From NCBI GenBank assembly GCA_964347995.1, contig CAYGBA010000012.1, positions 1 through 32,705 on the forward strand: a stretch of 32,705 nt of DNA, given 5' to 3'. Positions 24,605 to 31,328 of this stretch are shown here, piece after piece. The position numbers were made by a program, and so were the translations under genes. This stretch comes from GCA-020348365 sp964347995. Its GTDB lineage: Archaea; Thermoproteota; Bathyarchaeia; Bathyarchaeales; Bathyarchaeaceae. Positions within the stretch are counted from its first letter, which is position 1. Every line of letters begins with the position of its first letter. The notes under the pieces are model-generated. The model saw only the letters and a program-made list of their open reading frames with translations, was not told where the DNA came from and did not search any database.

Positions 24605-24625
24605 AATCGTTTTCGAAAACCGATT
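24605..24625. repeat. Near-perfect palindrome downstream of ydeI-like gene
   Basis: AATCG-TTTTCGAAAA-C-CGATT: outer arms of 5 around a perfect 10-base palindrome, with one extra C. It starts 28 bases past the stop at 24576. No T-run follows, so it may be a dimer-binding site as easily as a transcript end. Confidence 0.4.
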
Positions 24626-24658
24626 CTGAACGGCGGTCTGGAAAGTGAAATAGATTAA

Positions 24659-24691
24659 ATGTGAGCATCAAGCCTCGATAGCGCGAGTGTG
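24659..24691. repeat. Bipartite repeat, copy B
   Basis: ATGTGAGCAT, a 13-base gap, then CGCGAGTGTG, as at 14887-14917. The preceding bases are also similar (AGAT-TAAA). No gene starts on the minus strand here, so its relation to a promoter differs from that of copy A. Confidence 0.5.
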
Positions 24692-24754
24692 CAGAAAGAC
24701 AGCTCATTATCGACACTACGAAAGGTATCTATGCCTAGAAAATAGTTCCACAAC

Positions 24755-24762
24755 TTTTTAAA
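24755..24762 (+). promoter_or_regulatory. TATA box upstream of the stem-loop
   Basis: TTTTTAAA, predicting a transcript start near 24784, nine bases before the long stem. No ORF begins in the following 150 bases. Confidence 0.4.
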
Positions 24763-24784
24763 GGAAGCAGAAGCATTCATAAAA

Positions 24785-24851
24785 TGGATTCTGGGAATGC
24801 GCAGAAGAGAGAAAGGAGATTCAGCAAAATTAGTTTTGTCTGCGCAATCCC
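24785..24851 (+). ncRNA. Candidate structured small RNA
   Basis: A 13-base arm at 24793-24805 (GGGAATGCGCAGA) pairs with 24839-24851 (TCTGCGCAATCCC) with one mismatch. Inside, CAAAA (24825-24829) pairs with TTTTG (24834-24838) around a TTAG loop and would stack directly on the long stem, leaving a 19-base purine-rich bulge. A TATA box is correctly spaced upstream. I see no C/D boxes and no ACA after the stem, so it fits neither guide-RNA class clearly. A leader structure of the downstream gene is the alternative. Confidence 0.35.
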
Positions 24852-24941
24852 TTCATCTGAATGGAAAGTGTCACTTATAACCATTTAAACTTACCCTTGG
24901 TCAAGATGCACGCACGCGGAAAAGTAGGGAGAGGCTGACTC

Positions 24942-26006
24942 ATGAAATTTGTTGTAGGTTGTGACCTAGAGGAGTTCAAGAGATACTATGGAACACTCGA
25001 TGACCTCCATAGCTACTTCAAAACGCTTGGACTTACTGATGTTAGATTCGGAGAACTTGGTGAAATAGAGGCAGGAATCATTAAGAGAGATCCGTCTCAC
25101 CTCATTGTCTGGAGAGAGGACAGCAGGATCATTGGTCATGCAATCTGGCATGAAACCAATACTGAAGAACATAGGAAGGGAGACCCCAGAGAAAAAGAAG
25201 ATAGAGAAGCATTGGAGAGGCTTCTTGGCGGAAAGAGGGATTTCGTTGAGCTTCACGAAATCTGGTTGATGACAGAGTACAGAGGAAGGAATTATGGAAA
25301 GAATTTCTTTGACTTCTTTGAAGCGTTCCTCAAGAAGAGAAGCCATGACCAAATCGTGTACTATGCCGATCACCCTGCGGCTATAGCCATATGTCGCCAA
25401 CGCGGATGCAAAGAAGAATACGTAGAAAGCATACGCGAGCATGTCTTCTACCTTCCGCTGAGAAACATGACCAAAAGGAAGATTGTGATAGTTGATTATG
25501 ATCCTCAGTGGCCGATCTTATATGAGAAAGAAAGAGAAGAGATCCTCAATGTTATAGGACATATAGCCTTGAAAATTGAACACATGGGAAGTACGGCAGT
25601 TCAAGGTCTCGGAGCAAAACCAATAATTGACATCATGGTTGCAGTTAGCCATCTCAACGATGCAAAAAAATGCATTGAGCCGCTCAGAAGCATCGGTTAT
25701 AAGTATGTCCCTGAACATGAAGAAGAGATTCCAGAGAGGCGTTTCTTCAACAAAAGCAGACCTCTAAAAGAACAACACTATCATTTACATATGGTTCAGA
25801 AAGGAAGCGGCTTCTGGAAACGCCATCTACTGTTTCGAGATTACTTAAGAATGCATCTAAATGTAGCTCAGCAATACTATCATCTGAAAAAAGAACTAGC
25901 TTCCAAATATGGCGTCAGTCGTGAAGCATATACAAGCGCTAAAACTTCATTTATTGAGTCCATTGTCGCCAAGGCAAAGCGAGTTAGGGGCAAAGACAAG
26001 TCCTGA
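24942..26006 (+). CDS. GNAT acetyltransferase fused to GrpB-like nucleotidyltransferase
   Basis: A two-domain protein of 354 residues. The first 175 are GNAT: WREDSRIIGHAIWHE, then EIWLMTEYRGRNYGKNFFDF (acetyl-CoA loop). The rest is a GrpB/UPF0157 domain: MTKRKIVIVDYDPQWPILYE, then HMGSTAVQGLGAKPIIDIMV with the Gly-Ser and acidic residues of the nucleotidyltransferase fold, and HYHLHMVQKGSGFWKRHLLF. GrpB relatives have been placed in the nucleotidyltransferase superfamily with unknown targets. The join at residues 175-180 carries a Met (NMTKRKI), so the halves may once have been separate genes. GGGAGAGG lies 7 bases before the ATG. Confidence 0.88.
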   Translation: MKFVVGCDLEEFKRYYGTLDDLHSYFKTLGLTDVRFGELGEIEAGIIKRDPSHLIVWREDSRIIGHAIWHETNTEEHRKGDPREKEDREALERLLGGKRDFVELHEIWLMTEYRGRNYGKNFFDFFEAFLKKRSHDQIVYYADHPAAIAICRQRGCKEEYVESIREHVFYLPLRNMTKRKIVIVDYDPQWPILYEKEREEILNVIGHIALKIEHMGSTAVQGLGAKPIIDIMVAVSHLNDAKKCIEPLRSIGYKYVPEHEEEIPERRFFNKSRPLKEQHYHLHMVQKGSGFWKRHLLFRDYLRMHLNVAQQYYHLKKELASKYGVSREAYTSAKTSFIESIVAKAKRVRGKDKS

Positions 26007-26138
26007 CTCTTGTTTCTAATCATGTGACTGTTCATTTGTTTCTGGCAAATAGCAGGTCATCAAGCTCTTAGTGATAAAATTGCCTCTGGGCGCGCTTGTG
26101 AAACGGCAAAATCATAAAAAGAAATGGAGGGACCGCCT

Positions 26139-26426
26139 CTATTTCACCAGCTCTGCTAGCAACGGTCCAAATGTTTGTTTGATGCTTTCAGTCAGCTCCT
26201 CTGCCCTCATCAGCATTATGCAGCACACCTTTTCTCCTCTCTTCGAAGCCACAATAACCAACTTGTCGCCAGCCGTTATTCCAGCTTTCTCACGTAAGTC
26301 CTTAGGCAACACTATTTGCCCACGCTCGTCGATGCTAACCACCGCCTCAAGTCTGCAACATCCGGTCGCAACGACAACTCCACAGCTTCTTTCTTCTCCT
26401 TTTTCGTTGCTCAACCCATTCACCAT
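26139..26426 (-). CDS. AbrB/SpoVT-type regulator with N-terminal cysteines
   Basis: A 95-residue protein with one swapped-hairpin AbrB domain: EAVVSIDERGQIVLPKDLRE, then AGITAGDKLVIV. The N-terminus carries C15, C23 and C24, and the domain has C68-C69, which could bind metal or arsenite. It lies 34 bases behind the ArsM-like gene on the same strand, so they form a unit and the protein may sense the same stress. The C-terminal tail (LMRAEELTESIKQTFGPLLA) is a helix likely to help dimerise. Confidence 0.88.
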   Translation of the reverse strand: MVNGLSNEKGEERSCGVVVATGCCRLEAVVSIDERGQIVLPKDLREKAGITAGDKLVIVASKRGEKVCCIMLMRAEELTESIKQTFGPLLAELVK

Positions 26427-26460
26427 TTATTCCATCTTGATTCAAGTCGAAACCTGTTGA

Positions 26461-27261
26461 TCAAGGCTTTTTGGCCACAAAGAGGGCATACCCAACCCCA
26501 CCGCTTCGAACGAAGTTGACAATGTCTTGAAAATCCTTTTCTTCCTTTGCCTCTGTTGCGGCCAACAGAATCTGTGAATCTAGAGCCCTTTTTATCGAGA
26601 TGGAATAATTCTGTGAGGCCGGTGTCTTTGAGTAATCAATAGTCTTTATTTCTGTCAATCCTGCTTGTTTGAGCATTCTCACGTAGTCATCTTGACTAAC
26701 GGCTCCACCTATGCACCCGCAATAGAGTTCAGGATTCGTTTTAGCAGCTTGCGGCATATTCGCCCTCGAAATCACGTCGTGCATCACCAGTTTGCCATCA
26801 GACTTGAGAACTCGAGCTTTCTCATTGAGTGCCTTTTGTTTATTAGGTGCCAGGCATACTACACATTCGCTTATTACAGCATCAAAGTAACTGTCCGCAA
26901 AGGGTAGTTTTTCTGCGTCGGCTACTCTGAATTCTGCAACTTCGTCCAGTCCCGATTCAACTGCCTTCTTTCTGGCATTGGCTATTCCTTCAGGCGAGAA
27001 GTCAATGCCTACCACTTTCCCTTTTGGACCAACTTGTTTTGCGATTTCTAGAACAGTACTTCCACTTCCGCACCCAACATCAAGAACTTTCTTTCCTTCA
27101 AGGGAGCTGATTTCGTTTAGTAAAGCCTCATGAACAGAGTGTTCAGAGAGACGTACAGCTCTCCTTGACGTGGGAGAAGGGCTGCAACATGTCCCTTCTC
27201 TTCTCCAAATCTTGCTGTAGGATTCTCTTACTGTGCTCTTTATTTCATCGTTATGCGACAT
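26461..27261 (-). CDS. arsM: ArsM-like arsenite methyltransferase
   Basis: A SAM methyltransferase of 266 residues. Motif I is VLDVGCGSGSTVLEIA; the acidic strand ends with VVGIDFSPEGIANA. Three cysteine sites match those of ArsM: an N-terminal CC (C25-C26), SECVVCLAPNKQKAL and YCGCIGGAVS. ArsM enzymes convert As(III) to methylated forms. Activity is inferred from the cysteines, not certain. The long frame to 27399 is spurious at its start: a TATA box at 27297-27305 predicts transcription from about 27275, leaving ATG 27261 (GGGATGA upstream) or ATG 27270. The AbrB gene follows in the same operon. Confidence 0.8.
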   Translation of the reverse strand: MSHNDEIKSTVRESYSKIWRREGTCCSPSPTSRRAVRLSEHSVHEALLNEISSLEGKKVLDVGCGSGSTVLEIAKQVGPKGKVVGIDFSPEGIANARKKAVESGLDEVAEFRVADAEKLPFADSYFDAVISECVVCLAPNKQKALNEKARVLKSDGKLVMHDVISRANMPQAAKTNPELYCGCIGGAVSQDDYVRMLKQAGLTEIKTIDYSKTPASQNYSISIKRALDSQILLAATEAKEEKDFQDIVNFVRSGGVGYALFVAKKP

Positions 27262-27296
27262 GGAATTCATCCCACAACAGGTTAGGGTGATTGGAA

Positions 27297-27305
27297 TATT
27301 TATAC
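27297..27305 (-). promoter_or_regulatory. TATA box of arsM-like operon
   Basis: Minus strand AGTATAAATATT around these positions, a near-consensus archaeal TATA box; it fixes the start region of the operon. Confidence 0.6.
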
Positions 27306-27408
27306 TTCTCGGAAAAATCAGGATCTTCAGCCTATTCTGACTCTTTTCCCCACGATTATCAGGAAGAGACAAAGAGTTGCGAAGGCATAGAAACCTCAAC
27401 AGAGTTGA

Positions 27409-27552
27409 GCTTCACATTTTGTCTTCAACAAGCGAACGCAAAAATGCTACCCTAAAGTTGGCTTAATAGAAGTTGGAAAAAGAAGGAAAGCTCGTTTTAT
27501 AGATGGGAAATATCGCGATGACATGAGAATGGACATCTCGGAAGATGAGTGA
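27409..27552 (+). pseudogene. C-terminal remnant of a RimJ/RimL-type GNAT acetyltransferase
   Basis: A 47-codon frame bounded by TGA at 27406 and TGA at 27550 with no start. It reads VFNKRTQKCYPKVGLIEVGK and continues RRKARFIDGKYRDD, then MRMDISEDE. This is the standard last third of RimJ/RimL-like GNAT proteins (an Asn-Lys-Arg-Ala-x-x-x-Tyr-x-Lys-x-Gly-Phe motif, then FIDGKYRD-xxM). Nothing upstream continues it: the arsM promoter occupies that DNA. It is therefore a decayed gene whose 5' two thirds are gone. Confidence 0.65.
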
Positions 27553-27679
27553 ATAGTCAAATCAGAGATTCATCAATGATAAGCTGTTTGCGTATAGATT
27601 CTTGCACGAAAAAAGGCGCGCGCAAAGAAAAACATTTGAGCAGACTAAACTATTTGATTCATGAAAGAGGGACGCTGAC

Positions 27680-28378
27680 ATGCAAAACAAGGCGATTTTG
27701 CACGTTTATTCTTCTGGAGCAGTAGCTCCACCTATCAAAAAATGTGCTGAAACATTTGAGCCAAAATTCGGAACAGAATTCAAATTCACTATCGGGAAAG
27801 CTGAGAAGCTTATCTCAGACATCGATGAATCAAACGAAGGCGATATACTGACATGCGGAGCCGAGTTCATACTTGATGATGCACAAGAAAGAGGATTGAT
27901 TCTAGGAGATACGAGAAAAAGTGTTGGTTTCAGGAAATCGGCTATTCTTGTGCCAATGGGAAATCCAAAGAAGATAAGGTCAATCGCCGATTTGACTCAA
28001 GAAGGAGTAAAAGTTGGAGTTTCAATCAGTGGCTGTCTATTAGGAGTATGGGGCGACATTTCAAGCAAAGCCGGTCTGACAGACCAAATAAGAAGGAATA
28101 TTACGGATTATGCGGACGGATGCGGTGCAGTTATGGCTTTGATTAATCAGAAGAAAGTTGATGCTGTTTTCGGCTGGGATGCCTTCAAAAGATTATGGAT
28201 GAAAACTATGCAAGTTGTGGAGTTACCCACAGAACTTCAAGTGTATAGAAGCACCGGGGTTTCCGTAATAAAGTTCTCGAAAAACACAGAATTAGCTATG
28301 GGATTCATTGACTTTCTTGTTTCAGAAATCGGCAAGAAGATCTACAGAGAATATGGTTGGTACCATACAATTCCCTAA
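27680..28378 (+). CDS. ModA-like periplasmic-binding-fold protein lacking a signal peptide
   Basis: A 232-residue protein of the type 2 periplasmic-binding fold, closest in feel to molybdate/tungstate-binding ModA proteins: AILHVYSSGAVAPPIKKCAE at the N-terminus, SVGFRKSAILVPMGNPKKIR, then GVKVGVSISGCLLGVWGD, and near the C-terminus SVIKFSKNTELAMGFIDFLV. Unlike ModA it has no signal peptide or lipobox, so it should stay in the cytoplasm, and it carries Cys in TCGAEF, SGCLLG and DGCGAV. It may be a cytosolic metal- or oxyanion-binding protein. GAGGGA precedes the ATG by about 8 bases. The MoaD-like gene follows after 19 bases. Confidence 0.7.
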   Translation: MQNKAILHVYSSGAVAPPIKKCAETFEPKFGTEFKFTIGKAEKLISDIDESNEGDILTCGAEFILDDAQERGLILGDTRKSVGFRKSAILVPMGNPKKIRSIADLTQEGVKVGVSISGCLLGVWGDISSKAGLTDQIRRNITDYADGCGAVMALINQKKVDAVFGWDAFKRLWMKTMQVVELPTELQVYRSTGVSVIKFSKNTELAMGFIDFLVSEIGKKIYREYGWYHTIP

Positions 28379-28397
28379 TTCTTTGGGGCGGACAAGG

Positions 28398-28790
28398 ATG
28401 AAAAGAATAAGGCTGTTTCTCCATGAACCCACAATCAACAAGGTCATAGGTCGTGAGCTATACATCTTGCTTGAGGACAACACCAGTCTTGTGGATGCAA
28501 TCAGAGAAGTGGACGAGATGATAAACCGCCAGGGAGGTTTTCCAGTGTCAGAGTATCGAAGTCTCCTTCATATGGTCTATAATCCTGTTGAGAACAGGTT
28601 CTATAAGCAAGTGGCAGTAATTGCCTATGATGAATCAGGACAGTCCCTGAACATGAGAGAAGACCCAAAGAAGCAACTCCCTGCGGGAACAACGGTTACT
28701 TTGATTCCAGCAGGTGGATGCATAAGCGAGTGGGAAGAAGCCATAAACCACGAGAATTTCTTGACTGCAATCTCAGAAAGTAGCGTCTAA
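28398..28790 (+). CDS. MoaD/ThiS-like beta-grasp protein with tail after the Gly-Gly
   Basis: A 130-residue protein resembling MoaD/ThiS-type beta-grasp proteins. The start MKRIRLFLHEPTINKVIG is a beta strand pair, and LPAGTTVTLIPAGGC is the last strand with a Gly-Gly. In true MoaD/ThiS the protein ends at that Gly-Gly, which is thiocarboxylated; here a Cys and 22 further residues follow. Either it is processed, or it is a binding-only relative. ATG 28398 was chosen because GGGGCGG lies about 8 bases upstream; the open frame to 28308 overlaps the previous gene. The ModA-like neighbour suggests a molybdenum or tungsten cofactor link. Confidence 0.6.
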   Translation: MKRIRLFLHEPTINKVIGRELYILLEDNTSLVDAIREVDEMINRQGGFPVSEYRSLLHMVYNPVENRFYKQVAVIAYDESGQSLNMREDPKKQLPAGTTVTLIPAGGCISEWEEAINHENFLTAISESSV

Positions 28791-28835
28791 ACTTATTATG
28801 TAAAGACTATCTATGTGTTTTACGCTGGGGTTAAG

Positions 28836-29618
28836 TTGTCCATATTTGACCGATATCTACGAGAAGTAGATTTCAGAAAATTTCTGACCGGGTTAGACTT
28901 GCCTTATAGTGAGACGCTTGTCAGGAACGTAATGTATTTTACTGAGAAAGAAGCGGAGAAAAGAGATGCAATAGTAAAAAGCTATCTCGGCGAGATTGGA
29001 ATTGGCAACATTGTTAATGAAGTTGCAGAAAATTTGCGGAAGCTACCCAAGCGGGCTGCAATTCTTGATGTCGGAGCCGGCACCGGCTTTTTTACCTTTA
29101 GAATAGCCGAGAAATTAGCCAATTGTGATTTAAGTTTTTACGCTCTTGACATCACCCCAGCCATGCTATCCATTCTAGCAAAAAAGCTGTCTGAAGTGAA
29201 AAACATGTCAATTACGCCAGTATTGGGAATAGCTGAGCGAATCACTGAAAGCCTCAACATATCACGGAAGACGTTTGAATTGCAGGGAATGATTTTGCCT
29301 GCGAGTTTCGATGCAGTAATTTCTATATTAATGCTACATCATTGTGTGAATCCTTCTGAAGTCTTCAGCAGCATGAGAAAGGCAATGATGAACAACGGAA
29401 GACTAATACTGATTGACCTTTGTAAACACAATTTCGAAGAATTCAAAGAAGAATTGGGGGATGTTCATTTAGGTTTTAAACCAGACTACATAAAATCCGA
29501 GTTAGGTAAGATGTTCAGCGTTGAAAGAATGCAAAAAATGCCTCATGCCTGCAAGTGTAAAGAAACAGGCAAGTCAACCGATTTGTTCATTGCAGTAGCA
29601 GAAAATAGAGTTGATTGA
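28836..29618 (+). CDS. Class I SAM-dependent methyltransferase
   Basis: A UbiE-like Rossmann methyltransferase of about 260 residues. Motif I is AAILDVGAGTGFFTFRIAEK, followed by FYALDITPAMLSILAKKL, FDAVISILMLHHCVNPSEVF (motif II) and GRLILIDLCKH. It ends with a cysteine-containing HACKCKETGKSTDLFIAVA, which could bind metal or a metalloid. The start is uncertain: a GTG at 28815 and the TTG at 28836 are both possible. GGGGTT just before the TTG and the resulting SIFDRYL N-terminus favour 28836. A TATA-like CTTATTATG near 28793 suggests its own promoter. Substrate unknown. Confidence 0.8.
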   Translation: MSIFDRYLREVDFRKFLTGLDLPYSETLVRNVMYFTEKEAEKRDAIVKSYLGEIGIGNIVNEVAENLRKLPKRAAILDVGAGTGFFTFRIAEKLANCDLSFYALDITPAMLSILAKKLSEVKNMSITPVLGIAERITESLNISRKTFELQGMILPASFDAVISILMLHHCVNPSEVFSSMRKAMMNNGRLILIDLCKHNFEEFKEELGDVHLGFKPDYIKSELGKMFSVERMQKMPHACKCKETGKSTDLFIAVAENRVD

Positions 29619-29780
29619 AAAAATTCTGTGAGAAAGAAAAAGAGAAAGGTTAAGCGCGAATGAACGGCTGAGAAATCTTGCCTTTTCCGGTAGCAACTTA
29701 TGCGCGAGCAAATCTGAGTTCCACACATTTTATGAGAAACATGGCTAACTCTGGTTCTCTCAGATCAGCCCAGAGTAGGA

Positions 29781-30115
29781 GTGTATTTCCTGCCTTACGG
29801 GAATCTACAAATGCGGGAAGAGCAGGATGTAAAGGAGAAAATTGGAAAGCTAGGCTGCAAAGTAGTCTATGTCCCTCATGAAGTCACAGAAGACTACAAT
29901 GTTTGCTACAAGTTAAAATACAAAGGTAAGCTAGTACTCCCACCTGCTGCAGATAAATTGGGGATACCCCTTGACGAGATATGGATTTCCAACAAGTGGA
30001 AGGAATTTGAAGAGCATATTCTTTACACGAATTGGGGGAAATAGAGTATAAAGCTGACGGTTACAGTGTGGAGCAAGCCCACGAACTGGCATGTAAAGAT
30101 GTAGAACAAAAATAG
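29781..30115 (+). pseudogene. Frameshifted small protein with a HELGE motif
   Basis: The frame from GTG 29781 (or ATG 29811) reads VVYVPHEVTEDYNVCYKLKY, then LVLPPAADKLGIPLDEIWIS and NKWKEFEEHILYT, and stops at 30044. The sense continues in another frame from about 30029: ELGEIEYKADGYSVEQAHEL, then ACKDVEQK and a stop at 30113. One lost base near 30026-30028 explains it; restored, the join would read YHELGEIEYKA. I recognise the arrangement as an uncharacterised archaeal protein with a zincin-like HExxE, but can name no family. A sequencing or assembly error is the main alternative to real decay. The next remnant begins 16 bases on. Confidence 0.6.
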
Positions 30116-30131
30116 AGAGGAGACCCAAGAC

Positions 30132-30328
30132 ATGAAAGCCTATGTAGAGAGATTAACGTTGCCTCTAGAGGAACACTAACAGAATTGCTGGGAACAGACG
30201 AGACTCTTTTCCAAAAGATTAGGAAGAACCGTCCTTATCACACAATGGACGAGCTCTTAGAAAAGATTCTAACAACAGAAAAACGATTGTTTGAAAGAAT
30301 AAAGAAGCGCTTTTGGTGTATCAATTAA
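30132..30328 (+). pseudogene. Frameshifted small helix-hairpin-helix protein
   Basis: ATG 30132 has a strong GAGGAG 9 bases upstream. The first frame reads MKAYVERLTLPLEEH and stops. From about 30170 another frame continues: GTLTELLGTDETLFQKIRKN, then RPYHTMDELLEKILTTEKRL and FERIKKRFWCIN before a stop at 30326. The second part fits a ComEA-type helix-hairpin-helix (LxELxGxxxxLxxKIxxxRPYxxxDELL). One lost base near 30167-30170 would join the two. Its intact SD and tight spacing show it was an operon partner of the preceding HELGE protein. Confidence 0.55.
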
Positions 30329-30343
30329 CTTGCGCACGTATGT

Positions 30344-31246
30344 CTAGACATCAACCCCGTACATCTGGTCAGGTGCAAGAATTTCGGGAAACTTTTTTCT
30401 CAAGCTTAGACGGGTGCAGTAACACAGATGACACTCATCCACGTAGCCCTCTTCATGCTCAACATTGTATTTCCTCACCAGTTCAGCTGGGCCGCCCTCA
30501 AGTATAGGGCCGCAAATAGGATGGCTGTGTGGATCGAAGTCCTCAATTATCCTGAGCAAGGAAGTCTTCTTCATATTTCCTATTGTTATGCCTTGACAGA
30601 CATGAACATATCCAAAGGGATCGATATGGACTCTCTTCTGATTTGAAAAGTCTTCATCAGAGCACTCATCAAATTCTTCCCAGTGCTTTCTCGGCAAACC
30701 CTCTACGAGCTTGTCCACAGCTCTTCCCTTAAATAATACTGCACCTTCAGTGACAGGTTTCCCTTTCCACTCCTTTCCGATCAAGTATTCGGCTGGATCA
30801 TCGATTGTTATCTTCCCGACGGGTAAGCCCAATTCTTTGGCTGCTTGGTATGCATACTTAGCCAAGTTCTCCTCTTCTTCGCCATAGTGGAACGCATCAT
30901 CGCTGATCGTTAAGTCAGAAACTCCTACATCCCAAATAGGTTTTAGCCATTCTTTTGCATCTTCCACGGAAGTAGCCCAGTAGGTGTTCGTAACAAATCC
31001 TGTTTTATATCCCAATCTCTTTGCCTCGCGCAATCCCCATAACATGATAGGATAGTAGAGGACAGGTTCGCCGCCTTCAAAACAAATCCATTCGATGCTT
31101 TCGACCTTTTTCGCTTCCTTGAGTATCGTTCTTATGTCTGAGATCTTCATCACTCCCTTCGCATGAGGATGGCTGTAGACAAAGCAGTGGTCGCATTCGA
31201 AGTTGCACTTGTAAGTAAGGAGCAGATGCAACCCATTTATTGCCAT
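30344..31246 (-). CDS. Radical SAM protein with SPASM-like cysteines
   Basis: A 300-residue radical SAM protein. The iron-sulfur motif is C14-x3-C18-x2-C21 in TYKCNFECDHCFVY, followed by WICFEGGEPVLYYP (the GGEP motif) and FVTNTYWATS. The C-terminal third has more Cys: VHVCQGITIGNMKK, HPICGPILEGGP and DECHLCYCTRL. They can bind an auxiliary cluster as in SPASM/Twitch enzymes. Such enzymes often modify peptides; no precursor peptide is evident nearby. ATG 31246 is the only good start; a TATA-like GTATACTTC lies about 20-30 bases upstream. The frameshifted HhH remnant converges on it from the other strand. Confidence 0.87.
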   Translation of the reverse strand: MAINGLHLLLTYKCNFECDHCFVYSHPHAKGVMKISDIRTILKEAKKVESIEWICFEGGEPVLYYPIMLWGLREAKRLGYKTGFVTNTYWATSVEDAKEWLKPIWDVGVSDLTISDDAFHYGEEEENLAKYAYQAAKELGLPVGKITIDDPAEYLIGKEWKGKPVTEGAVLFKGRAVDKLVEGLPRKHWEEFDECSDEDFSNQKRVHIDPFGYVHVCQGITIGNMKKTSLLRIIEDFDPHSHPICGPILEGGPAELVRKYNVEHEEGYVDECHLCYCTRLSLRKKFPEILAPDQMYGVDV

Positions 31247-31328
31247 AGTAATTACTCGGTGAGTGAAGTATACATGTCTAACGGTGAGAAAACGCGCGCA
31301 TAAAGATGGGAGTTTAGTTCACAGGTGT

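Larger units (their letters stand above)
24577..24941. other. Intergenic region with palindrome, repeat and possible RNA gene
   Basis: This 365-base stretch holds, in order, a near-perfect palindrome (24605-24625), bipartite repeat copy B (24659-24691), a TATA box (24755-24762), a long stem-loop (24793-24851) and a second TATA-like region (24873-24891) that should serve the GNAT-GrpB gene. I see no protein-coding frame. Confidence 0.55.

Noticed and set aside
27262..27399. N-terminal extension of the ArsM-like frame
   Set aside because: The TATA box at 27297-27305 lies inside it and predicts transcription from about 27275, so it cannot be translated from that promoter.
27514..27552. GATGACATGA and GATGAG, which resemble C/C' boxes of a C/D guide RNA
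   Set aside because: No CTGA D box follows at the right distance, and the bases are explained by the GNAT remnant.
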